DNA of 32,174 nt from Candidatus Omnitrophota bacterium (GTDB taxonomy: Bacteria > Omnitrophota > Omnitrophia > Omnitrophales > Omnitrophaceae), in contig JAKQXH010000068.1 in the NCBI GenBank assembly GCA_029561555.1, positions 1-32,174 of the forward strand. The letters are read 5' to 3'. The position numbers and the translations under genes were made by a program. Shown piece after piece: positions 1 to 8,728 of the stretch (the first letter of the stretch is position 1; each line of letters opens with the position of its first letter). The notes under the pieces were generated by a model that did not search any database, had not been told where the DNA came from, and saw nothing but the letters and a program-made list of their open reading frames with translations.

Positions 1-1
1 C

Positions 2-223
2 GTTCATCCGCGCGAAGTGGTCCGGGCTGCGTTGGAGATGCACGCGACGAACCTGATTTTGGTTCATAATCATCCTTCGGGACGGACTCAGCCCAGCGGC
101 GAGGATATCGAAATTACCAAAACGCTGACCGAAGCGTGCCGCATAATCGGTGTCAGGGTTCTAGACCACATCGTGATCGGAGATAATCAATATTTTAGTT
201 TCAGCGAGCATTCTATGCTGTGA
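2..223 (+). CDS. radC: RadC-family JAB-domain protein, C-terminal fragment (5' end outside window)
   Basis: Frame 2 reads VHPREVVRAALEMHATNLILVHNHPSGRTQPSGEDIEIT...; HNHPSG plus downstream D is the RadC JAB metal motif. Confidence 0.9.
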   Translation, partial: VHPREVVRAALEMHATNLILVHNHPSGRTQPSGEDIEITKTLTEACRIIGVRVLDHIVIGDNQYFSFSEHSML

Positions 224-330
224 GATCGTTTCCCGACTTGTGACGGATTTCAATTAAAAAGACAAGGAAGTTAGAGACAATTCCAAGTCTCTCGCTTAAA
301 ATAGAACCTAACCAACAGATCGGAGAAAAT

Positions 331-1584
331 ATGTCAGAGGGTCATAATGATTTTCAGTCCGAAACGACTTTTGACGGCCTCGGGATCGCGCCGCAAATGT
401 TCGGGATCTTGGACCGTTTGAAATTTAAAACACCGACACCCATACAACAAAAGGCGATTCTGCCCGCGATCGAGGGAAAAGATCTTGTGGGAATCGCGCA
501 GACCGGGACCGGAAAAACCCTTGCCTTCGCGATTCCCATGGTTCAGCGATTGTCCCAGCAGAAGGGGAAAGGCCTTGTTTTGGTTCCGACGCGGGAATTG
601 GCGCTTCAGGTCGATGAGACATTCCGGAAGATCGAACAGCCGTTCGGGATTCGAAGTACGGTTGTGATCGGAGGGGCGTCGATGCACGAACAGAAACAGG
701 CATTGAGAAAGAACCCCCAGGTCATCATTGCGACTCCGGGACGGTTGATTGATCATATCAATCAGAAAACGGTGATGCTTTTTGACGCAAAAATTCTGGT
801 TCTCGACGAAGCGGATCGGATGCTCGACATGGGCTTTCTGCCTCAGATTGAACAGATTATTAAAATTCTCTCGAAAGAACGGCAGACCATGCTTTTTTCC
901 GCCACGATGCCGCAGGCGATTTCGCAAATCGCGGCGTCTTACATGAGGCTGCCGATTCATGTGGAAATTGCGCCGTCGGGGACGTTAGTCGAGAAACTGA
1001 CTCAAGAGCTTTTTATCGTGAAAAGAGAAATGAAAGAAGAGCTCCTGCGGAAGATCCTCGATCAGTATCGCGGAAGCGTGCTGGTTTTTACGCGGACGAA
1101 GATCGGCGCGCATCGGGTAACCCGCGCGATTCGGGCCATGGGGCATCAGGCTGCGGAAATCCATTCCGATCGGTCCTTGAGGGAGCGCAAAGAAGCTTTG
1201 CAGGGATTCAAAACGGGGCGGCATCGTGTGCTGGTTGCGACGGATATTGCCGCGAGGGGGATCGATGTTATGGGAATCGAGCTGGTGATTAATTATGATC
1301 TCCCGGAAGAGGCGGAAAACTACGCGCATCGCGTGGGCCGCACCGGCCGCGCGGGACACAAAGGCCATGCGATTTCTTTTGCGACTCCCGACCAGAAATC
1401 GGATGTCCGCAGCATTGAGTGCCTGATCCGTATGGCCTTGCCGATTTCGGAGCATCCCGAGATGCCTACCGAGAGTTTCGTGAAACCGATGCGGCAGTCG
1501 TTTGCCGCTCCCGGATCCCGCCTTGGGACATCCCGTTCCCGGGGGCGCCGGCTAGGGTCCTTGCCCAGACGGGCCCGATGGTAA
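331..1584 (+). CDS. DEAD-box ATP-dependent RNA helicase (RhlE-like)
   Basis: Motifs AQTGTGKT, PTRELA, DEAD, SAT, RGIDV and HRVGRTGRAG; basic C-terminal tail. Confidence 0.95.
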   Translation: MSEGHNDFQSETTFDGLGIAPQMFGILDRLKFKTPTPIQQKAILPAIEGKDLVGIAQTGTGKTLAFAIPMVQRLSQQKGKGLVLVPTRELALQVDETFRKIEQPFGIRSTVVIGGASMHEQKQALRKNPQVIIATPGRLIDHINQKTVMLFDAKILVLDEADRMLDMGFLPQIEQIIKILSKERQTMLFSATMPQAISQIAASYMRLPIHVEIAPSGTLVEKLTQELFIVKREMKEELLRKILDQYRGSVLVFTRTKIGAHRVTRAIRAMGHQAAEIHSDRSLRERKEALQGFKTGRHRVLVATDIAARGIDVMGIELVINYDLPEEAENYAHRVGRTGRAGHKGHAISFATPDQKSDVRSIECLIRMALPISEHPEMPTESFVKPMRQSFAAPGSRLGTSRSRGRRLGSLPRRARW

Positions 1585-1616
1585 AATTCGCTTGGGGGGG
1601 GATTTTCCTTAAAAGG

Positions 1617-1644
1617 TTGACTTTTCGGGAGATTATGGTATCCT
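1617..1644 (+). promoter_or_regulatory. Putative sigma70-type promoter for the cold-shock gene (TTGACT-N16-TATCCT)
   Basis: TTGACT at 1617-1622, TATCCT at 1639-1644; implies a leader of roughly 145 nt. Confidence 0.5.
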
Positions 1645-1702
1645 TACTCCGTAGTTAATTTTGTAAGGCTTTAAGGTCGAGTCAAATAAAAAGTGCAGTT
1701 TG

Positions 1703-1738
1703 CCGCGGGCTTAGACAGGCCGGCGGTTTTTTATTTTA
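1703..1738 (+). terminator. Hairpin plus U-tract inside the csp leader (possible attenuator or sRNA terminator)
   Basis: CCGCGGGCTT/AGGCCGGCGG stem with one G-G mismatch and AGAC loop, followed by TTTTTTATTTTA. Confidence 0.55.
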
Positions 1739-1795
1739 GATGAGTGCAGTTTCGCAATACATCTTACGGCTTTGCAGGAAAGGAAAATAAAAGTC

Positions 1796-1999
1796 ATGGC
1801 AAGTGGTAAAGTGAAGTGGTTCAATGACCAGAAAGGTTTTGGATTCATTACCCCGGACGGCGGCAGCAAGGATGTCTTCGTGCATCATTCCGCGATTCAG
1901 GGTACCGGATTTAAGAGCCTGAACGAAGGTGACAACGTTGAGTTCGATATCGTGACCGGCCCCAAAGGGGATCAGGCCGCGAATGTGAGCAAGCGTTAA
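1796..1999 (+). CDS. csp: Cold-shock protein (CspA family)
   Basis: [37 protein letters not shown] motifs; start set at 1796 rather than the track's 1772. Confidence 0.96.
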   Translation: MASGKVKWFNDQKGFGFITPDGGSKDVFVHHSAIQGTGFKSLNEGDNVEFDIVTGPKGDQAANVSKR

Positions 2000-2015
2000 T
2001 CTCGTTTGACGGTTG

Positions 2016-2050
2016 AAAGCCCCGCTTGGATTCAAGCGGGGCTTTTTTTT
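2016..2050 (+). terminator. Intrinsic terminator after csp
   Basis: AAAGCCCCGCTTG-GATT-CAAGCGGGGCTTT followed by T-run. Confidence 0.93.
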
Positions 2051-2125
2051 TTGAGTTTATTTTCCCGCCGGTATTTAACTTTTCCGATACTGCAAAAAAC
2101 CTCCGGTCTTGCTAAAATATCCCTT

Positions 2126-2671
2126 ATGAATGCCGTTTCGATACTTAAAATCGGAAATCCCGTTTTGCGGAGAAGATGCGGGCTCGTTTCAAAGGCAGAA
2201 ATCCGTAAGCCCGAATTTAGAAAGATTCTCCGGAGGATGGGGCAGACGATGCGCCGGTTCCGCGGAGTCGGGCTTGCGGCCAACCAAATCGGGGTCAGTA
2301 AACGGATCGTGGTGATGGGGGTGCATGAAAAATCCCGTTACCCCGGAAAACAAGGCTTCCCGTTTCAGATTTGCATTAATCCGCGTATTCTGAGACGTTC
2401 CCGGAAGATCGAGAGCGATTGGGAAGGGTGCCTGAGCATTCCGGGCTATCGGGGGAAAGTGCCCCGGGCGGCGGCCGTTGTTTTAGAATCGTTGAATGAA
2501 CGGGGGGAGAGAATCGTGAAATCCGCTAACGGATTTGAGGCCCGGGTGATTCAGCATGAATTGGATCATTTGGACGGAATTCTCTATCCGGACCGTATGA
2601 CGGATTTGAAATCCTGGATCCATGTGGATGAAATGAACCGGCTTTTAAACGTGAGTGTGCGGGATGAATGA
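2126..2671 (+). CDS. def: Peptide deformylase
   Basis: GVGLAANQIG, EGCLSIPG and QHELDHLDG motifs; start at 2126 (MNAVSILKIGNPVLR). Confidence 0.95.
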   Translation: MNAVSILKIGNPVLRRRCGLVSKAEIRKPEFRKILRRMGQTMRRFRGVGLAANQIGVSKRIVVMGVHEKSRYPGKQGFPFQICINPRILRRSRKIESDWEGCLSIPGYRGKVPRAAAVVLESLNERGERIVKSANGFEARVIQHELDHLDGILYPDRMTDLKSWIHVDEMNRLLNVSVRDE

Positions 2672-3734
2672 TTCGGCTGTCGCCACCTTAGCAAAAGTAA
2701 AACCGCTTTGTCCGCTTTTTGAGCAATGCGGAGGATGCCGTTATCAGGATATCCCTTATGAAAAGGAACTGCGGGTTAAAGAAACTTACCTGAAGAAGCT
2801 TTTTGCGTATTATCTCCGCGCGGAGCCCTCTCTTTTTGAGCCGATCGTGGCTTCTCCTTTGGAGTACGGTTACCGGAACCGTTTGGATCTTACCCTTCGG
2901 CGGATTAAAACCGGCGAGTGTTTCATGGGGTTCATGCCGGAGGGACGGCACAGGATTTTACCCGTCGACTTCTGCGCGATTGCCCGGAAGGAAATCTCCG
3001 ATTATCTTCCGTTCCTGAGGGAGGAAGCGGTCCGTAAACTGCCTTCGGATTATCGCATCGCCAATCTGGTCGTGCGGACCGGAGATGACGGCCGCCTCTA
3101 CTGGGGCGGGATCGGGCGGAAGTCCCTTAAGCAGAAAGAAAACGATTATTTGTGGACTGAGCCCCTCGGGAAAAGGATCTTTTATTCGCTGGATACTTTT
3201 TTCCAGTCTAATCTTTCCGTTTTGCCTCTGCTGCTTGAGACCATCGAACGGTTTTCCGGACTGGATTCGGAAACGCTTTTTGCCGATTTGTACGCCGGGG
3301 TGGGGTTGTTCGGGATTTTTTTCTCGGGGAAGACGGCCAAAACGGTTTTGGTCGAGGAAAGCGAATCTTCCGTTCGGCTTGCGTATTTTAATCTGACCTG
3401 GCATTGGGCGAAGAACGCCGAGATTCGTCTCGGGAAAGTCGAAAGCGAATTGGGTTCTCTGACGAATCTGCCGGGTTTCAAAAAAAGGATCGCCATCATT
3501 GATCCTCCCCGCTCGGGCCTGAGCGCCGATGTCTGCAATGCGCTAAGCTCCGCGACCGGGTTTTCGACCCTGATGTATCTTTCCTGCAGTCCCAAGACGT
3601 TGATCCGGGATCTTCGGACGTTTGTTTTGAAGGGATGGAAAATTCTGCGCGTCATTCCTTTCGATTTTTTCCCCAAAACGAGGCATCTTGAAACGCTGGT
3701 GTTTTTGTCGCCCCCTTCTTCCGACGGGCAATGA
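2664..3734 (+). CDS. TrmA/RumA-family 23S rRNA (uracil-5-)-methyltransferase-like protein
   Basis: CPLFEQCGGC Fe-S type motif, DLYAGVGLFG SAM motif, DPPRSGL, YLSCSPKTLIRDL. Confidence 0.88.
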   Translation: MNDSAVATLAKVKPLCPLFEQCGGCRYQDIPYEKELRVKETYLKKLFAYYLRAEPSLFEPIVASPLEYGYRNRLDLTLRRIKTGECFMGFMPEGRHRILPVDFCAIARKEISDYLPFLREEAVRKLPSDYRIANLVVRTGDDGRLYWGGIGRKSLKQKENDYLWTEPLGKRIFYSLDTFFQSNLSVLPLLLETIERFSGLDSETLFADLYAGVGLFGIFFSGKTAKTVLVEESESSVRLAYFNLTWHWAKNAEIRLGKVESELGSLTNLPGFKKRIAIIDPPRSGLSADVCNALSSATGFSTLMYLSCSPKTLIRDLRTFVLKGWKILRVIPFDFFPKTRHLETLVFLSPPSSDGQ

Positions 3735-4804
3735 GCGCCGAGCTTTCCGCGGAGATCAAGCGTTTTGCGAAAGATGCCGGATTCGATTTGGCGGGAATCA
3801 CTCCGTTCCGTCCCCTCAAAGAAGCGGAAGGCCGCCTGAAGCGGTGGACGGCCAAAGGGTATCACGGGGGAATGCGCTATCTTGAGAATTTTGATTCGCG
3901 TTGGGAGCGGTTGCGGGCAAAAATTCCGGACGCCGGAAGCATGATTGTCCTGGGCGTGAATTATTTTTCGGAAACCGGCAGGCCGGAACGGATCAAATCT
4001 TCCCTGAGAGGAAAAATAGCGAAATATGCCCGGGGAAGGGATTATCATGAAGTGATACGGGAAAAATTGAAAGGCTTGGAGAAATTTCTTAAAGGAAAAG
4101 ATTCCCGGGCCCAATGCTTTGTTTGTGTGGACACGGAACCGCTTTTTGAACGGGCCTATGCGGAAGAGGCGGGATTCGGGTTTTGCGGAAAACACACAAA
4201 CCTTTTGACGAAACGGTTCGGACCGTGGGTTTTTCTCGCGGAAGTGATTACTAATCTTGATTTGTATCCCGACCCGGCCGGGCCGGCGGGGAGTTGCGGC
4301 CGTTGCCGGAAATGCCTGGATGCCTGTCCCACAAAAGCCCTGACGGCACCTTATCAAATGGATGCCCGGCGTTGTATTGCCTATTTGACGATCGAACACA
4401 AAGGCGTTATTCCCGAAGAATTACGCCCTTTAATAAAAGACCGGGTGTTCGGATGCGATGAGTGTCTCAAGGCCTGTCCTTTTTCGAAATTTGCGAAAGA
4501 AACCTCATGGCCGGAATTCGAATCCCAAAAGGGCTCCGGCCCGTTTTTGGATCTTCGTTCTCTTTTTGAGATAAAAAGCAACCGGGCCTACGAGCGGAAA
4601 TTCCGGGGGACGCCTCTTGTGCGGGCTTCGCGGAAAATGATGCTGAGGAATGCGGCGATTGCGCTGGGGAATTTCGGCTCCGCAGAGACCGTTCCGACTT
4701 TGCGTCAGGCCCTTGAGCGGGAGGACGCTTTGGTGAAAATTCACGTCGCCTGGGCGTTAAACCAAATTAAGGCAAGGAACAAAAGGCCTGCCGGGCCCGA
4801 GTGA
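3731..4804 (+). CDS. queG: Epoxyqueuosine reductase
   Basis: CGRCRKCLDACPTKAL and CDECLKACPFSK [4Fe-4S] motifs; C-terminal HEAT-like repeat. Confidence 0.92.
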   Translation: MSAELSAEIKRFAKDAGFDLAGITPFRPLKEAEGRLKRWTAKGYHGGMRYLENFDSRWERLRAKIPDAGSMIVLGVNYFSETGRPERIKSSLRGKIAKYARGRDYHEVIREKLKGLEKFLKGKDSRAQCFVCVDTEPLFERAYAEEAGFGFCGKHTNLLTKRFGPWVFLAEVITNLDLYPDPAGPAGSCGRCRKCLDACPTKALTAPYQMDARRCIAYLTIEHKGVIPEELRPLIKDRVFGCDECLKACPFSKFAKETSWPEFESQKGSGPFLDLRSLFEIKSNRAYERKFRGTPLVRASRKMMLRNAAIALGNFGSAETVPTLRQALEREDALVKIHVAWALNQIKARNKRPAGPE

Positions 4805-4881
4805 ACTTCGCAAATAAAAGACGGAATTCAAACAGGGGGCCGGGAATATTTTAGGCCGGCCGGATTTTGATTTAGAGACTC

Positions 4882-5277
4882 TTAATCGGTACGGTATGTC
4901 AGGGAATGGAAAGGCCCCTCCCAAAGGGTGATTTCCTTGAGTCGAGCGCTTATAGGAAGGGATTCTTCGCTTAGCTTCTCATAAAACCATTTTGCGATGT
5001 TTTCGGAAGTGGGGTTTAACCGGTCAAAAGGCGGAATTCGATTGATGAAGCCATAGTCAAGTTTTTGAGCGAGCCCTTCAAGCCGTTTCCGGACCTTCAC
5101 GTAATCCACACTGATCGCTTCCCGGTCCAATTTCCTCGATTCGATTTTTGCTTCAACCCGCCAGCTGTGTCCGTGCAGCGGTTCGGGTTTTCCGTAATAG
5201 CTCCGGAGATGATGAGCCGCTTCGAATCTCGCTTCGACGGTGATGAGGTATCTTTCATTTTTCTTGGCTGAAGGCAT
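4882..5277 (-). CDS. 6-pyruvoyl-tetrahydropterin synthase / QueD family protein, catalytic Cys absent
   Basis: FEAAHHL...PEPLHGHSW, VDYVKVRKRL, PTSENIAKWFY, LWEGPFHSLTY. Confidence 0.85.
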   Translation of the reverse strand: MPSAKKNERYLITVEARFEAAHHLRSYYGKPEPLHGHSWRVEAKIESRKLDREAISVDYVKVRKRLEGLAQKLDYGFINRIPPFDRLNPTSENIAKWFYEKLSEESLPISARLKEITLWEGPFHSLTYRTD

Positions 5278-5386
5278 GGGGTCATTTTAATGAGTTTCCG
5301 CCAAAAAGAAAGCCGGAAATTTAATGATTTACGGGAGCCGAATCCCCAATCTATAATGATTTCGAATGAACATCGAAAGGAGCCTG

Positions 5387-5593
5387 ATGCCCGCGATTTG
5401 CCCTTTTTTCCCTTACGCGGAGGAAAAACCGGAGATCCGGTGCGACCGCCTGGCCGGAAAAGAAGAGGGCGCCAAACAGACGTGGGTTGCCGAATTTTGT
5501 AAGAAGCGGTTTAAGGATTGCGCCTATTATTTTCATCTGACGAAATGGCTCGAACGGATTGACGGCGCGATGAAAGAGGAGGATGAAGAATGA
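5387..5593 (+). CDS. Small Cys-rich protein of unknown function (68 aa)
   Basis: AGGAG SD 5 nt before ATG 5387; four Cys (CPFFPY, RCDR, FCKK, DCAYY); 3' end overlaps the dtd start. Confidence 0.65.
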   Translation: MPAICPFFPYAEEKPEIRCDRLAGKEEGAKQTWVAEFCKKRFKDCAYYFHLTKWLERIDGAMKEEDEE

Positions 5594-6021
5594 AGCTGGT
5601 GATTCAACGCGTTTCGCGCGCGCAGGTGTCGATTAAAGGCAAAGGTATCGCTCAGATCGGGCGGGGGCTTCTGGTTTATGCCGGGGTCGAAAAAGGCGAC
5701 ACCGAAGAACAGGCTGAAAAATTCGCGAAAAAGCTTCCGGTTTTCAGAATTTTTGAGGACGAAGACGGAAAGATGAACCGTTCCGTACAGGAGATTTGCG
5801 GCGAAGTGCTGGTGGTTTCGCAATTTACCTTGGCGGCGGATATCCGGAAGGGGGCGCGGCCCGGATTCGATACGGCGGAGGCACCCGATCGCGCCAGGCA
5901 GCTGATCGAAAAATTCGTTCAGTTCCTGGTGGAAGAGGGGGTTTGCGTCAAAGAGGGGGTTTTCGGCGCTCATATGGAAGTCCTGAGCGTCAATGACGGC
6001 CCCGTGACTTTTCTCTACTGA
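5590..6021 (+). CDS. dtd: D-aminoacyl-tRNA deacylase
   Basis: MKLVIQRVSRAQVSI, SQFTLAAD, NDGPVTFLY motifs. Confidence 0.95.
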   Translation: MKLVIQRVSRAQVSIKGKGIAQIGRGLLVYAGVEKGDTEEQAEKFAKKLPVFRIFEDEDGKMNRSVQEICGEVLVVSQFTLAADIRKGARPGFDTAEAPDRARQLIEKFVQFLVEEGVCVKEGVFGAHMEVLSVNDGPVTFLY

Positions 6022-6025
6022 ATTT

Positions 6026-6991
6026 ATGAATATCCTGATTTTCGGAGCCGGAGCGGTCGGGAGTATTTTCGGAGGGTTTCTTTCCCGGACGGAGCATCGA
6101 ATCACTCTTTACGGCCGCCCTTGGCATCTCCGGCGGGTGAAAAAACAGGGGCTCCGGATCGAAGGGATTTGGGGGCGGCACGTTTTCCGGAAATTCGGGA
6201 CCGTCACCGATTTCTCGGCGCTAAAAAAAAATGCCTCGCGTTTTGATCTGATCCTTCTCACGGTCAAGTCGCCGGACACCGAAAAAGCCTGCCGAGAGCT
6301 CGGACAAATCGTTTCGCCCGGAACATTGATCCTTTCCCTTCAGAACGGGATCGGGAACGTCGAATGTCTTCACCGTTATTTCCCTTCGCGGAATGTTCTG
6401 GCGGGCCGCGTGATTTTCGGCGCGGTGATCGATCCCGGAAAGGTTCGGGTTACCGTTTCCGCGGATGCCGTAAGGATCGGAGAAACCGCCGTCCGGAAAA
6501 TCACGCCGAGAGTCAAAAAACTCACGGCCCTTCTGACCCGGGCGGGCATCCAAAGCGGCGCCGTGGCGGATATCCGTCAATTTATCTGGGGAAAGGCATT
6601 GTACAATTGCGCCTTGAATCCTCTGGCGTCTCTTCTGGACGTCCATTACGGCGCCTTGCTTGAAAACCTTCATACGCGGCTGCTGATGAAGGAGATTGTC
6701 GCTGAAATTTACCGCGTGGCGCGAAAGCGTCGGATCAGGCTTTTACAGCGGACGGATGCGGATTACGTCAGATTGCTTTTCGGGAGATTAATCCCCGCGA
6801 CGTACGCGCATCATCCTTCCATGCTGCAGGATCTTAGGCGCGGCCGGCGGACCGAAATCGACGCGTTGAACGGTGCGATCTGCCGTTTGGGGAGGGAATC
6901 GGGAGTCCGGACGCCGGTGAATGAAGTCTTGACCGGCCTGGTCAAAGCCAGGGAATGCTGTTCCGCAAAAGAAGGAAAAGGACTGAAATGA
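6026..6991 (+). CDS. panE: 2-dehydropantoate 2-reductase (ketopantoate reductase family)
   Basis: GAGAVGSIFGGFL Rossmann motif, LSLQNGIGN, C-terminal PSMLQDLRRGRRTEIDALNG. Confidence 0.9.
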   Translation: MNILIFGAGAVGSIFGGFLSRTEHRITLYGRPWHLRRVKKQGLRIEGIWGRHVFRKFGTVTDFSALKKNASRFDLILLTVKSPDTEKACRELGQIVSPGTLILSLQNGIGNVECLHRYFPSRNVLAGRVIFGAVIDPGKVRVTVSADAVRIGETAVRKITPRVKKLTALLTRAGIQSGAVADIRQFIWGKALYNCALNPLASLLDVHYGALLENLHTRLLMKEIVAEIYRVARKRRIRLLQRTDADYVRLLFGRLIPATYAHHPSMLQDLRRGRRTEIDALNGAICRLGRESGVRTPVNEVLTGLVKARECCSAKEGKGLK

Positions 6992-7980
6992 TGAAGAAAT
7001 TTTCTAAAGCTCAGCTCAGGAATTTCAAGGAGAAGTTTTTTAAAAACATCGGAAAAATCAAACAGCCGCTGTTTTATCGGCTTCTTTTTGCCATTTTGAT
7101 CAATTCGCCGGCTTTGATGTTTCACTTGGCCGCGAGCTGGATCAAAATGCGACGCTGGCGAAAAATCGGCACTTGCCTTAAGTTTATCAAACGGAACAAT
7201 CTGGCGTTTGAGAATATCGATGTGACGACCTTGTCGGTGGAATCGGTTTCCGGCGGCGTCAGCAATGCGAACCAGATCTGGAAATTCCGGAACCGATTTG
7301 GCGGCGAAACGGCTTATTTCGTGAAAGTTTTTACCCCCATCGGGAGTTTTTGGGCGAAGCACCTGCCGCTTGTGACTCCGTTCCCGTTTATCTATGGCCG
7401 GCACACCCATCAACGGTTTACCGTCGATATGTTGAGCCGGGTTCAACTGGCGGACCAGGGGGTCCCCGTGCCCCGTCTGATCGCGTATGACACGGTTCAG
7501 GGAATTATGGTGGCGGAATACTTGAAAGGGGAGACCGTAGACGAAATCCTGACCCGCATTGCCGATTTGGGACGCATTGACGAAAACGAGCGGGAAGTGA
7601 TTCGCCGTTGCGGGTTCGGATTGGGGAAGGTTCACCGGGCCGGGTTTTCTCTGATCGATACGCAGCCCGTAAATTGCATCTGGATTGAGAGCGAGAAAAA
7701 AGTTTATTTTACGGATTTGGAATTCTGCACCCGGGAAGACAAGCGCGGTTGGGACGTGGGGTATTTCCTGTGTTTCCTGGCATTGCGCTTGCCGGAGGAT
7801 TTGAAGCGGGAAGTGAGCGAAATTTTTCTCGAGAATTACCAGAAGGAAAGGCCCCTGAATCTCGAGGACGTGCAGAAGACCATCGTTCAATTGAAAGAGT
7901 TCCTGCCCGTTTTCCAGGCGGTCCTGGATATCCGGCAATTTACTCCCGAAGAATTATTCCGGGAATTCGTTTTGGGGTAA
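6988..7980 (+). CDS. Protein-kinase-fold / phosphotransferase-like protein
   Basis: GVSNANQIWKF, VKVF lysine, LGKVHRAGFSLIDTQPVNCIW and VYFTDLEF catalytic-loop-like motifs; 4-nt overlap with panE. Confidence 0.6.
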   Translation: MMKKFSKAQLRNFKEKFFKNIGKIKQPLFYRLLFAILINSPALMFHLAASWIKMRRWRKIGTCLKFIKRNNLAFENIDVTTLSVESVSGGVSNANQIWKFRNRFGGETAYFVKVFTPIGSFWAKHLPLVTPFPFIYGRHTHQRFTVDMLSRVQLADQGVPVPRLIAYDTVQGIMVAEYLKGETVDEILTRIADLGRIDENEREVIRRCGFGLGKVHRAGFSLIDTQPVNCIWIESEKKVYFTDLEFCTREDKRGWDVGYFLCFLALRLPEDLKREVSEIFLENYQKERPLNLEDVQKTIVQLKEFLPVFQAVLDIRQFTPEELFREFVLG

Positions 7981-8071
7981 CCCCTTCTTGCCTTGAAGGC
8001 GATTCTTCCGGATAATAGGGCCCGTTTTTCAGTCGGACAAAAGAAGGGTTTTCTGTCTGAGGAGAAGGCCG

Positions 8072-8350
8072 ATGAAACAGATCGACAATCGCCAGAAGCA
8101 ACAGATCCATATTCGCGCCGAGAAAATCCGCATCAATAAAAACGTGTTGGCGCCCAAGGGAGGCGATAAAGGCCGCGAGCCGCTTCCTTTTCAGGGAGAC
8201 GTTTCAAATCTTGGGAAAAGCGGGGGCGGGACCGAACCCGGAACGCCTTATCGCGCGGAGCATCAGGCGGGGCGGAACGATCCCTGCCCCTGCGGAAGCG
8301 GGAAAAAATACAAAAAGTGTTGCCTGCTGAATCCGCCGGCGGGGCAATAA
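8072..8350 (+). CDS. SEC-C motif small protein
   Basis: C-terminal [30 protein letters not shown] upstream. Confidence 0.88.
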   Translation: MKQIDNRQKQQIHIRAEKIRINKNVLAPKGGDKGREPLPFQGDVSNLGKSGGGTEPGTPYRAEHQAGRNDPCPCGSGKKYKKCCLLNPPAGQ

Positions 8351-8352
8351 CT

Positions 8353-8712
8353 TTGTCAGTGTTCGGAGTGCGGCCCGAGAAAGAAAAAGAACTGCTGGAC
8401 CGAATGCGGGCGTTGGGAATCGGGCCCGGCGATTTGGAAGAGAAGTTTGTCCGTTCCGGAGGCCCCGGCGGGCAGAATCTCAACAAGACCGCGACCTGCG
8501 TCTATCTGAGGCATATTTCGACCGGACTGGAAGTCAAGATGCAGGAAAGCCGCTCGCAGGGATTGAATCGCTTTTTGGCTCGGCGGGCCCTCACCGAAAA
8601 AATCGAATCACGAATCCTCGGGCGGGATACCGGCCGGGTGAAACGGGCGGAGAAGATCCGGCGTCAGAAAAGCCGGAGGGCCCGGAAAAGCCGGAAGAAA
8701 TACGGAAGTTAA
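8353..8712 (+). CDS. Peptide chain release factor-like GGQ protein lacking a codon-recognition domain
   Basis: EEKFVRSGGPGGQNLNKTATCVYLRHISTGL..., basic C-terminal tail RRQKSRRARKSRKKYGS; start TTG 8353 or GTG 8359. Confidence 0.85.
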   Translation: MSVFGVRPEKEKELLDRMRALGIGPGDLEEKFVRSGGPGGQNLNKTATCVYLRHISTGLEVKMQESRSQGLNRFLARRALTEKIESRILGRDTGRVKRAEKIRRQKSRRARKSRKKYGS

Positions 8713-8728
8713 ACGGATCGTTCCGCGA

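Noticed and set aside
1594-1601. G8 homopolymer downstream of the helicase gene
   Set aside because: Possible sequencing/assembly weak spot but outside the ORF; no functional evidence
3182-4399. 405-aa minus-strand ORF
   Set aside because: Antisense shadow of the methyltransferase and queG; low-complexity, no motif
6811-7938. 375-aa minus-strand ORF
   Set aside because: Shadow of the panE/kinase-like genes
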